Below are positions 11,801 to 23,600 of a stretch of DNA of 64,000 nucleotides, one piece after another. The position numbers and the translations under genes were made by a program. The notes under the pieces were generated by a model. The model was given only the letters and a program-made list of their open reading frames with translations. It had not been told where the DNA came from and ran no database searches. Origin of the DNA: Luzula sylvatica (taxonomy: Eukaryota; Streptophyta; Magnoliopsida; Poales; Juncaceae); the NCBI GenBank assembly GCA_946800325.1, contig OX326958.1:18874414-18938413 (forward strand), written 5' to 3'. Within the stretch, counting starts at the first letter, position 1; each line of letters starts with the position of its first letter.

Positions 11801-12763
11801 ATTGATAATTCCCATTCTTCCCCAATTTTATCTAACCAATGAATAATTTTTTTACAATTTTGTAATTGAATATTTTTTTTTATGATCAGTCTTATTCCAT
11901 TCTTTCAAGTCAGAACTTAATTGATAAAACTTTTTATAAAGATTTTCAAAGGTTGAACATTTATTATTTTCAATATGATTTTTTATAATATTTGATGATT
12001 CTTCTAAGTTTAACCACTTAAGTTCAAACCTAAATCCATTAAAAATAGGGTATGTAGTATTAGCTTCATATAAAATTGGAGTATGATCAGAACATGTGTT
12101 AATTTTTGTTGTTTGTTGTGAATTAGGAAAATCAATTAGCCAAGACTTATTCAACAAGATTCTATCAATCCTTGCTTTTGCAATTGAGTTTTTCCAGGTA
12201 TATTTTTGACCCTTTAATGGTAAATCAATTAAATTTAATTCATGTGATAAATCTCTTAACTCTTGGGTATATTGATTATTTGTATATGGCCCACTTCTTT
12301 CATGAGAGTAAAAAACTAGGTTAAAATCACCCAATAATATCCAAGATAAATTATTAGTTTCTCCAATTTCTTTTAATTCATTCAAAAAATCTTGTTTTTC
12401 ATTTCTATTTGTGGGTCCATAAACTCCAGTAATTAAAAATTGTTTAGCATCCCATAAATTCTGTAATATAATAGATAGTGAAAATTTATTTTTTTTAGTT
12501 GAAATATGTTTAAATAATTTTTGATTCCAAGATATACTTATACCTCCGGATGTACCTTGAGATTCTAGATAATCAAAACTAGTTAAATTTTTCCCACAAA
12601 TTTCTTTATTAATTTGATCATTAATTAATTTTAGTTTTGTTTCTTGCAAACAACAAATATCAATATTTGCATCATTTATAGTCTTATTTACCAAATACTT
12701 TTTACTATTATCATTTAAACCCCTAACATTCCAAGTAAAAATTCTTAGTTTTTTATATATCAT
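8890..12763 (-). pseudogene. LINE ORF2: endonuclease-reverse transcriptase, broken
   Basis: It would nick target DNA and copy the element RNA into it. The first block (12763-11852) is an AP-type endonuclease with QETKL at residues 40-44, GDFNL, RIDRILL and SDHTPI. Next come the WVKKGDANT and SLGPDG motifs (11707-11360) and an FRPISL motif at about 11220 outside any long frame. The RT palm follows with LKLDIHKVFDSVSW at about 11030, GDPMS, and the catalytic YADD at about 10710. After 10434 there is a GWKGNLLSKAGRL thumb motif and a zf-RVT region with CVLC at about 9510. The frame is broken near 11850, 11705 (A/G homopolymer), 11360, 10904 and 10470, yet the catalytic motifs survive. The C-terminus runs about 100 residues beyond the zf-RVT region with repeated acidic segments (see findings). 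Confidence 0.92.
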
Positions 12764-12808
12764 TATTAATATTATATTCTCTTTAAAAACTGTAATTTTT
12801 AATTTGAC

Positions 12809-14739
12809 CTAGATGCCATTGGCATCCAACATACTATTGATTTTTTCATTTAGATTTGGGTTTATTTCAATTCCTGTAGAGGAAAGTAATTCTATAATAT
12901 CTTCTGAATTTGTTAAATTATTTTTCCCCTCTAAATTTATTTCTTTAATATTTAAATTATTATTTTTCTTTGTTTTATTTCTCTTATTTCTTTCTTTTTG
13001 AATTTCCTTATATTTAACTAATTGAGCTTTTTGAATAGGAGATGTGTAGTGTCCTGATTGTTTATTTAGTAATCTTGTACTCCTCCTTTGCTCTTCTATT
13101 TGTATATTTTTAACAATTTCTTTGGACTTATTTGCACTTATTCCTATATTAGGTTTTGAAACAGTTGAAATATAATTAGATTTTGCTCCTGATGTTTATA
13201 TATTAAAATAATCATTAATTTTTGTTTGTTTGAATTTATTCTTTTCAGGAGATGAAACTAATTTTATAGGAGAATTAAAAGCATTATTTTGTATATCCAT
13301 GTCCAGAGAATTTAAGGTATTATATTTTTCCTTTAAATTTATTACATTATTTCCATTATATATGTTTGAATCATCTGTAATTTCATTTAAATCTAAGCTT
13401 TTATTAAAATTTACTGTATTTTCTGTGTTTCCAATTAGATTGTGATTTCCCAAAATACCATTTTCAGAAGAGTATTCTTCTATATCTGAAGAAGGTGTGT
13501 GATATTCAATTTGAGGTATATTAATTTCCTTAAAGTTTTTTAAATTATTATTAAATTTAGAAATTATTTGCAACCCTTTTTCAGTAATTTGTATTTTTAA
13601 TGTTGAATTTGTCTTATCTAATGTGTTTTTTTAACAATTTCATTTCACTTAATTTTGTTAATTCCATAAAAATTTCTTTATAAATAGGTATTTTGATAAT
13701 TTTCTTAAATTTAGCTGCCTCAATGAGAAATATATCATTATTTTTTTTTAATTTAGAAATAACTATTTTCCATGAAATTTTTTTATTTGAGTCTTGTTGT
13801 TTAGTTGGTAAGATTATATCATTTTCTTTTTCTACATTCTTCTTAATCCTCCAAATTTGTAAAATCTTTTTCTTTTTCTGCCAGATTTGATTTGGTCTCT
13901 TTTTATTAAAATTAGTTTTTTTATATTTTTGTTCTATAATATTAATATTATTAATATTCTATAATATTAATATTATTAATATTATTATTCTTTTCATCCA
14001 GATTTTTATTTTTAAAATTATGTTTGAGATTTTCTTGAGAGACATTATGTGAAGAACTAACAATATCCTTAACTTCTATAACTATTACTTTATGAACTTT
14101 TTCCCCATCAATTATCTTAATAGATTCTGGTATTATAGAGTTAGGTATACTACTTATTGAAAGTAAAATCTCATTAATTATATCATTTGGAAAATATGAC
14201 CCCACTCTTATTAGAAAACCAAATGACTTAATTAGTTTAGCAAGATCAAAATAATTACAATATTTTAAAGGCAGGTTTTTCAATGAAATTGATTTTGTTA
14301 AAAAATTATTATTTTTACCTGAGTGGTTAAAAGAGTTTGACATAAACACTGTAAGTTCTTTTCCATTTAACAAATTATCCCGAAAATTCATATTTTCTGG
14401 TACCAAATTATTATTCTGAATTTTTTCAAATTTATGGTTTTCAATTTGAGTATTTGGAGAGTTTTTCAAAGGTTCTAGGACAATTGGCTTAATGACTCTA
14501 TTAAAAGGTTTGCCAGTTATGTTAATATTTGTGTAACAATTTTTCTTAACATGCCCTAATTTGAAACATCTTAAACACCGAATGGGTTCTCTGCATTCAT
14601 ATCTAAAGTGATTTGATGATAAACATCTAAAACATTTCTGATTGTTATTATTATGATTTGAGTAATTTCTAGGCTTTTTTGATACTATTGTCCAGGGTTT
14701 TTCTAAATTATTTTGCAATACTTGTTTGTAAGAATTCAT
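12809..14739 (-). pseudogene. LINE ORF1: zinc-knuckle nucleic-acid-binding protein, broken
   Basis: The predicted start MNSYKQ is followed by two perfect CX2CX4HX4C zinc knuckles (C36, C39, H44, C49 and C55, C58, H63, C68), unusually close to the N-terminus. A SLKNLPLKYCNYFDLAKLIK segment in the first 262 codons resembles an RNA-binding fold by general character only. The rest is lysine- and asparagine-rich. The frame is interrupted after 13951, near 13630 and at a single stop near 13196, then reads on to a natural-looking stop at 12809. Reconstructed length is about 640 codons. Its job would be to coat element RNA and form the retrotransposition particle. Confidence 0.85.
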
Positions 14740-16549
14740 TATATTATAAAAAGTTGAAAAAACTTCGCAGGAATTGGAGTGCTTGATATCACTGGATTGC
14801 AGCTCACTGGAGAGGATTGCAGCTCACTGGAGAGGGTTGAGGACTGGAGAGGATTGAGACTGGAGAGGTTTGAAGAGGGTTGTCGACTGAAGAAGAGTTT
14901 CTTCCAATCAGAAGGATGATGAACTTGGCAACTCAAACAGCAACACAAAAATCTCTCAATCTACTTCAATGGTACAATTGGTGAGAGTTGGTACTGAAAA
15001 GGAGTTGTTGATACTTATCTTGAAATCGCTTAGTCTCAAGATCCTTCCATATTTTTGGTTTGGTAATGGTTTGTATAATTTGGTCTTAACCCTGTTTTTG
15101 AGAGCTTGTTGATTTTGCTTGGCTTGTGCAGGGATTTCTGAAGATGGCACTTGAAATGGCTTGACTTACACGAAGATTTGTATTGCACACGAGAGCTTGA
15201 TTGAAGGATCTTGAGTGTTGCTCGGTTGTAAAAATTTGCTTGTATTTGGTTTTGTGAGTTTGACTAGTGATTTGGTTTTGTATAATTGGCCTTTCAATCT
15301 ATAGACTCGAATTCTATTCAAAATGGTCATTGATGCCGTCATGGTGTTTGCGGGTTGATATGAACCTTAATATCGAATATCTTGGATGCATTTTTCCATG
15401 ATTTCGGCCTCGATTTGTTGTTGTTGTCCAGAATTATTGATGATCCTTATTTCGCGTCGGGATTATATGCATGAATCTATATGAATGCGTTTGTTAAAAA
15501 CAGTGTTGTCGATGCCACTCTGTGTTGAGTCTGTTTGGTCGCAAGGTTTCATTTTTTATGGGTGTTGTTTGCGATGTTTGTTACTTCGGCCATTGACGTT
15601 TCGGCTTTATGTGCTCATGTGGGCTTGATCCAATTATTTCTTTTTGAATACATGTATGTGCAGTTTTATTGATTCGTGTTGTAGATATTTTTCATGCCTC
15701 TCCAATTTTTTTCTTTCTTAGTTTTCGCTTTCGGCATTTTGAACTTTTCTGTTTTCTCTATTTTTTATTCTAATATTTTGCGTGGCCAATGATGAGAACC
15801 TCTTAATTAGTTCCGTTATTTTGTATGGATTGTTCTATTAGGGGTTTCTTCACGGCCGGTATAATCACAAAATCAAATCATACTTATTAAGAAGACAATA
15901 TTGCAAATTGATTATTGTGAATCATAATCATTTTAAAATATATTCTAATTCTAATTCTGATTCTAATATTTAAATTATAATTACAAAATAAAATCATATT
16001 TAGTAAAATCATATTTATAAAATTATTAAACAATGCATATCTCCAACTTTCTTTTTGTAACTAAAAAGACCAAGATGATGTGTCCATATTCTCTTTTCGT
16101 AATTAATGTCAGATGAGTCCCATCTTGGAAATATTATGTGAAATTTTTTAAACTAATCGGTGTGTACTTTGTATAAATTAATGTATAAAAGTAATACATA
16201 AAAAGACTGCAGCTTCTAAATTCACAACAAATCAATAAACCATATTTCATCTTCTTCACATCTTCTTCATCAAATTTCTAGTTTCCGTTTCTTTTATAAC
16301 AAGCTCACAAGGTTTTCTTCTTCATACATTTCAGGTTTTCTTCCAAAAAGCTCAAATTTTTTTTTGTGAAAAGTTGGAGATCTTCTATCACAAACTCGTT
16401 CTTCACTCTTTCTTGATGATACATAGACCACTATAACAACAAAAAAAAAGAGTCAGAAAGTCGGGTCCGATATATCCGGTGAAACTCGGCTCTGCAGCGT
16501 CCGAGTTCGACTCAACTCGGCCGATATTACGAACCATGATTTTCAGATG
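14740..16549. other. LINE 5' flank and unassigned sequence
   Basis: 14760-14900 holds short direct repeats (CTGGAGAGG and GCAGCTCACTGGAGAGG twice), a plausible LINE 5' UTR. 15200-15850 is T/G-rich without a recognisable gene. 15880-16030 is AT-rich with an AATCATATTTA repeat. 16460-16535 has GAACTCGG/CCGAGTTCGACT-type sequence reminiscent of transposon ends. No gene is supported here. Confidence 0.4.
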
Positions 16550-16703
16550 AGATATCAAACCCATCATACAGTAATTATAAATAGGTATAATCTTAAATGT
16601 TGAGTCACCTTATCTTTCTTCCACGTTCTTGGTGTGATGGTGGCCGTTCGATCCAGCGCCGTCGCTTTTTTTCTCTTTTTGGAACAGCCTGCGATCTACG
16701 TCT
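16550..16703 (+). repeat. 155-bp direct repeat, right copy
   Basis: Matches 4956-5111 in the same orientation, from AGATATCAAACCCATCATAC to CTGCGATCTACGTC. It stops within a few bases of the first recognisable satellite monomer, so it defines the left edge of the satellite array. Confidence 0.8.
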
Positions 16704-16886
16704 TTTTCTAATAAATTCCAATATTCACGTATAAAACAAACAAAATACTTATTTTTCATGTTTTCATAAAAAAAACTTCAAAATGAAAGACTAACGCGTG
16801 CGAATTTCTATTTTCTTGTTCAACCAATTTCTATTTTCTTGTCCAAAATGAAAACAATGCAAAAAAGTGAAGGCAAACACCTTAAA

Positions 16887-17655
16887 AAAGGGAAATTCTT
16901 CAAAACCCCCCCAACTATTCTGTAAATTATGAAAAAAACCCAACCTTTTTAAAATCCCCCCTATATTTTTTAGATCCCCTCAAAAACCCCCTATATTTGT
17001 TTGTTCTTCCAAAACCCCCTAACTTTTTAAAATTCCCTCAAAAACCCCCTATCTTTTTGTTATGTTTTTTTAAAAAATGACCATTATACCCCCATAGTTT
17101 TATTTTAAATATTTCTATAATTTAATAAATAATAAATACATATAACTATTATAAAAAAATAAATAATATATTGATATTAAAATATCATTTTCAACAATTA
17201 TTAATATTTTAATAACTAGATATTAAAATATATATGTATATCTATAAAATATAATAATAAGTAATACATAGATATAAAATATTATTTTAAGTAATACATA
17301 GATATTAAAATATTATAATAATACATAGGTATTGAAATATTGATAATTGTTGAAAATGATATTTTAATATCAATATATTATTTATTATAATATTTTAATA
17401 TTTGTGTATTATTTATTACAATATTTTAGTATCATGTATTATTTATTTTTAACAATTTTTTAATTTTTTATAATATTTTAATATGTATTTTTTATTTATT
17501 AAATTATAGAAATATATAAATTACAACTATGGGGGTATAATGGACTTTTTTTTAAAAACATAACAAAAAGATAGGGGTTTTTTGAGGGAATCTAAAACAA
17601 TTAGGGGGTTTTGGAAGAAGAAATAAATATATGGGATTTTGTACTAAAAAATCCA
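16887..17655. mobile_element. Foldback/MITE-like palindrome inside satellite
   Basis: Long imperfect inverted repeats face each other. 16963-17140 (CCAAAACCCCCTAA, ATCTTTTTGTTATG, ATTATACCCCCATAG) is mirrored by 17490-17660 (CTATGGGGGTATAAT, CATAACAAAAAGAT, TTAGGGGGTTTTGG). Inner arms (GATATTAAAATATCATTTTC near 17170-17195 and its complement near 17355-17380) extend the pairing. The transcript or single strand could fold into one hairpin of about 700 bases. Satellite monomers resume on both sides. No coding capacity was seen. Confidence 0.8.
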
Positions 17656-20600
17656 AAAATTGAAGACTGACACTTGCAATATTCTATTCTTTTTGTTTAA
17701 AAAACTTGTAAAGAATGCCAAAAGTGAATTCTAACGTCTTAAAAAATATCAATTATCATATTTTCTAATAAATTAAAAAATTCAAGTCTAAAACGAACAA
17801 TTACTTAATTTTCATGTTTTCTAAAAAAAACTCAGAAATGAAAGACTAACACATGCAAATTTCTATTTTTTAGTTCAAACAATATGAAAAAATGCAAAAA
17901 AGTGACGTCTGATACCTTCAAAAATATCAATTATCATAACTTTGAAATAAATGTCAAAATTGATGTTTTATACAAACAAAATACTTAACTTTCATGTTTT
18001 CCTTTGAAGAACTCCAAAATCGAAGACTAACAAATGCGAATTTCTATTTTTTGTTAAAAAAAGCTGGAAAAAAATTAAAAAAGTTAAGTCTAACACCTTC
18101 AAAATATCAATTATCATTTTTTCTAATAAATGTAAAAATGGATGTCCAAAATGAACAAAATACTTAATTTTTTATGTTTTACTCAAAGACTCCAAAATTG
18201 AAGACTAACACATGCGAATTTATATTCATTTTGTACATTATCAATTATCTTATTTTTCAAATAAATACCAAAATTGATGTCTGAAACAAACAAAATACTT
18301 AATTTCATGTTTTCCTAAAAAACTCCAAAATGAAAGATTAACACATGCGAATTCTAATTTTTTGGTTCAAACAATTTGAATTTTTTTTTTAAAAAGTGAA
18401 GTCTAACGCATTCAAAAATATTAATTATCATATATTTTTTTTAATAAATGTCAAAATTGATTTATAAAACAAACAAAATACTTCAGTGTCATGTTTTACT
18501 AAAAAAACTACAAAATGAAAGAGTAACACATGTGAATTTCTATTTTTTTTGTTCAAACAATTTGAAAAAAAATGCAAAAAATGAAGTCTAACACTTTTAA
18601 AAATATTGACTATAAACAAAATACTTTATTTTCATGTTTTCCTTAAAACAAATGCACAATGAAAGACTAACATATGCGAATTTCTATTTTTTTTGTTCAA
18701 ACAATTTGAAAAAAATGCAAAATGTGAAGTCTAACACTTTCAAATATATTGACTATATTATTTTTTTAATAAATTTCAAAATTTATTTCTAAAATAAACA
18801 AAATAATTAATTTTCATGGTTTATTAAAAAAACTGCAAAATCGAAGGCTAAGACATGCAAATTTTTAGTCTTTTTGTTAAAAAAAGGTGAAAAAAAATGC
18901 CAAAAGTGAAGTTTAACACCTTCAGAAATATCAATTGTTATATTTTTGTAATAAATTCCAAATTTTATGTCTAGAACAAACAAAATACTTAATTTTCATG
19001 TTTTATTAAAAACACTCCAAAATGAAATACTAACACATGCGAATTTCTATTATTTTTGTTCAAAAAATAAAAAATAATGCAAAACGAGTAGTCTAACACC
19101 TTCAAAAAAATCATTTATCAGTTTTTTTCTAATTAGTGTCAAAATTTATATCTAAAGTGAACATAATATATTTTTTTTATGTTTTACTCAAAAACTCCAA
19201 AACCGAAGACTAACACATGCGAATTTCTATTCATTTTTTTAAAAAAGTTGAAAAGAATGCCAAAAAGTGATGTCGAACACCTTCATAATTATCAATTATC
19301 TTTTTCCAAATGAATTCCAAAATTCAAGTCTAAAACAAACCAAGTACTTAATTTCATGTTTTCCTCGAAAAAACTCCAAAATCAATGACTAACACATGCA
19401 AATTTCTATTTTTTTTGTTCAAACAATTTGAAAAAAATTGCAAAAATTGAAGTCTAACACTTTCAAAAATGTTAATTATTATATTTAATAATAAATATAA
19501 AAATTGATTTCTAAAATATACAAAATACATAATTTTCATGTTTTACTAAAAAAATTGCAAAATCGAAGACTAACACATGCAAATTTCTAGTCTTTTTGTT
19601 AAAAAAAGTTGAAAAGAACGCCAAAAGTGAAGTCTTAACACTTTCAAATATATCAATTATTTTATTTTTGTAATAAATTCCAAAATTTATGTCTAAAACC
19701 AACACAATAATTAATTTTCATTTTTCTTAATAAAAACTCCAAAATGAAAGACTAACACATGCGAAAATCTATTTTTTTGGGTCAAACAATTTTAAAAAAT
19801 GCCAAAAGTGAAGTCTAACACCTTCAAAAAGATCTGTTATCAGTTTTTTCTAATAAGTGTCAAAATTGATATCTAAAATTAATAAAATACTTAATTCTCA
19901 TGTTTTACTCAAAAACTCCAAAATCGAAGACTAACACATGCGGATTTCTATTCTTTTTGTTTAAACAAATTCGAAAGCATGCCAAAAATGAAGTCTAACA
20001 CCTTCAAAAATAACAATTATCTTATTTTTTCTAATAAATTCCAAAATTTATGTCTCCAACAATCAAAATACTTAACTTTCATGTTTTCTTAAAAAAACTC
20101 CAAAATGAAAGACTAAAACATGCAAAATTCTATTTTTTTTTTTGTTTAAACTATTTGAAAAAAAATGCAAAAAAGTGAAGTCTAACACCTACAAAAATAT
20201 CTATTATCAGTTTTTTTCTAAGAAGTGTCTAAATATATATCTGAAATGAATAAAATACTTAATTTACACTTTTGACACAAAAACTGCAAAATCAATGACT
20301 TAACACATGTAAATTTCAATTCTTTTTGTTTAAAAAAGGTTAAAAGAATGCTAAATGTCAAGTCTAACACCTTAAAAAATAACAATTATCATATTTTTTC
20401 TGGTAAATTCCAAAATTTATGTCTACAATAATCAAAATACATAATTTTCATGTTTTCTTAAAAACACTCTAAAATGAAAGACTAAAACATGCAAAATTCT
20501 ATTCTTTTTGTTCAAACAATTTGAAAAAAAATTCAAAAAGTGAAGTCTAACACCTACTCAAATATTGACTATCATACTTTTTTAATAAGTGTCAAAATTT

Positions 20601-23600
20601 ATTTCAAAAATAAACAAAATACTTAATTTTCATGTTTTAGAAAAAAAAAACTGCAAAATCGAAGACTAACACATGCAAATTCCAGTCTTTTTGTTAAATT
20701 GTTTTGAAAGGAATGCCAAAAGTGAAGTCCCTTCAAACATATCAATTATCATATTTTTCTAGTAAATTCCAAAATTTATACCTACAACAATCAAAATACT
20801 TAATTTTCATGTTTTCTTAAAAATCCTCCAAAATGAAGATTAAAACATGCAAAATTCTATTTTTTTTTGTTAAAACAATATAAATAAAATTGAAAAAGTG
20901 AAGTTCAACAGCTACAAAAATATCTATTATCAGTTTTTTCTAAAAAGTGTCAAAATAAATATCTGAGATAATAAAATACTTAATTTCCATGTTTTACTAA
21001 AATAACTGCAAAATCAAAGACTAACACATGAAAATTTCTTTTCTTTTTGTTTAAAAAAAGTGAAAAAATGCCAAAAGTGAAGTCTAACACCTTCAAAAAT
21101 ATCAATTATCATATTTTTGTAATAAATACCAAAATTTATATCAAGAACGAACAAATTACTTAATTTTCATGTTTGCTTAAAAAAACTCCAAAATGAAAGA
21201 CTAACACATGCGAAATTCTATTTTTTTTTGTTAAAACAATTTGAAAGAAATTCAAAAAGTGATGTCTAACACCTACAAAAAAAACTATTATCAGTTTTTT
21301 CAAATAAGTGTCAAAATAAATATTTGAAATGAATAAAACACTTAATTTTCATGTTTTACACAAATACTGCAAAATCAAAGACTAACACATGAAAATTTCT
21401 ATTCTTTTAGTTTAAAAAAGGTGAAAAGAATGCCAAAAGTGAAGTCTACACCTTCAAAAATATCAATTATCATATTTTTCTAATAAATTCCAAATTTTAT
21501 GTCTAAGCCAAACAAAATACTTAATTTTCCTGTTTTCCTTAAAAGAAACTCCAAAATGAAATACTAACACATGCGAATTTCTATTATTTTTGTTCAAACA
21601 ATTAAAAAAAAAATACAAAATGTGATGTCTAACAACTACAAAAATATTGAGTATCATATTTTTTTAATAAATGTCAAAATTTAGTTCTAAAATAAAAAAA
21701 TACTTAATTTTCATGGTTTACTAAAAAAATAGCAAAATCGAAGACTAACACATGCAAATTTCTAGTCTTTTTGTTAAAAAAAGGTGAAAAGAATGCCAAA
21801 AGTGAAGTCTAACACCTTCAAAAATATCAATTACTATATTTTTGTAATAAATTCAAAATTTTATGTCTAAAACAAACATAATACTTAATTTTCGTGTTTT
21901 CTTAATAAAAACTCCAAATTGAAAGACTAACACATGCGAAATTCTATTTTTTTTTTGTTAAAACAATTTGAAAAAAATGCAAAAAGTGAAGTCTAACACC
22001 CACAAAAATATCTATTATCAGTTTTTTCTAATAAGTGTGAAAATAAATATCTGAGATAAATAAAATGCTTAATTTCCATGTTTTACTAAAATTGTTTGCA
22101 AAATCAAAGACTAACACACGAAAATTTCTATTCTTTTTGTTTAAAAAAGGTGAAAAAAAAGCCAAGAGTGAAGTCTAACACCATCAAAAATATCAATTAT
22201 TATATTTTACTAATAAATTCCAAAATTTATGTCTAAAACAAACATAATACTTAATTTTCATGTTTTCTTAATAAAACGTCCAAAATGAAAGACAAACACA
22301 TGCGAAATTCTATTTTGTTTTGTCAAAACAATTTGAAAATAATGCAAAAATTGAAGTCGAACACCTTCGAAATTATCAATTATATTTTTTCCAAATAAAT
22401 TCAAAAATTCATGTCTAAAACAAACCAAATACTTAATTTCATGCTTTCCTGAAAGAAACTCCAAAATCAAAGACTATCACATGCAAATTTCTAATTTTTT
22501 GGTTCAAACAATTTGAAAAGAATGCAAAAAGTGAATTCTAAAACCTTCAAAAATATTGATTATCATATATTTTTAATAAATATAAAAATTAATTTATAAA
22601 GTATACAAAATACAAAATTTTCATGTTTTACTAAAAAAACTGCAAAATCGAAGACTAACACACGCAAATTTCTAGTCTTTTTGTTAAAAAAAGGTGAAAA
22701 GAATGCCAAAAGTGAAGTTTAACACCTTCAAAAATATAAATTATTATATTTTTCTAATAAATTCCAAAATTTATGTCTAAAACAAACATAATACTTAATT
22801 TTCATGTTTTCTTAATAAAAGCTCCAAAATGAAAGACTAACACAAGCGAAATTCTATTTTTTTGGGTTCAAACAATTAAAAACAAATGCCAAAAGCGAAG
22901 TCTAACACCTTCAAAAAGATCTCTTATCAGTTTTTTCAAATAATTTTCAAAATTGATATCTAAATTGACTTAATTTTCATGTTTTACTCGAAGACTCCAA
23001 AATCGAAGACTAACACATGCGAATTTCTATTCTTTTTGTTCAAATTTTTTGAAAAGCATGCCAAAAGTGACGTTTAACACCTTCAAAAATATCAATTATC
23101 ATATGTATCTAGTAAATTCCAAAATTTATATCTACAACAACCAATATACTTAGTTTTCATGTTTTCTTGAAAAAACTCCAAAATGAAGGATAAAACATGC
23201 AAAATTCTATTTTTGTTTTGTTAAAACAATTTGAAAAAAATTGAAAAATTGAAGTCTAACACCTACAAAATATCTATTATCAGTTTTTTCTAATAAGTGT
23301 CAAATTAAATATCTGAGATAAATAAAATACTTAATTACCATGTTTAACTAAAAAAAAGCAAAATCAGAGACTAACACATGAAAATTTCAATTATTTGTGT
23401 TTAAAAAAGGTGAAAAGAAACCCAAAAGTGAAGTCTAACACCTTCAAAAATATCAATTACCATATTTTGGTAATAAATTCCAAAATTTATGTCTAAAATA
23501 AAAAATACATAATTTTCATGTTTTCTTAAATCCAAAATGATTGACTAAAACATGCAAAATTCTATTTTTTTTTTGTTCAAACAATTTGAAAAAAAAAATG

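Larger units (their letters stand above)
8890..14739 (-). mobile_element. L1-type LINE retrotransposon, decayed
   Basis: A non-LTR retrotransposon lies on the minus strand, with ORF1 (14739-12809) and ORF2 (12763-8890) separated by 45 bases. Gene order and domains are those of plant L1 elements: a nucleic-acid-binding ORF1, then endonuclease, reverse transcriptase and a C-terminal zf-RVT region. Both ORFs carry a few stops and frameshifts, so this copy is inactive but not ancient. Neither end is defined. The 5' UTR probably extends into 14740-15200. Confidence 0.92.

Noticed and set aside
4956..16703. LTR pair of one large retrotransposon
   Set aside because: The two 155-bp copies lack TG...CA ends, primer site, polypurine tract and target duplication, and the enclosed element is a LINE.
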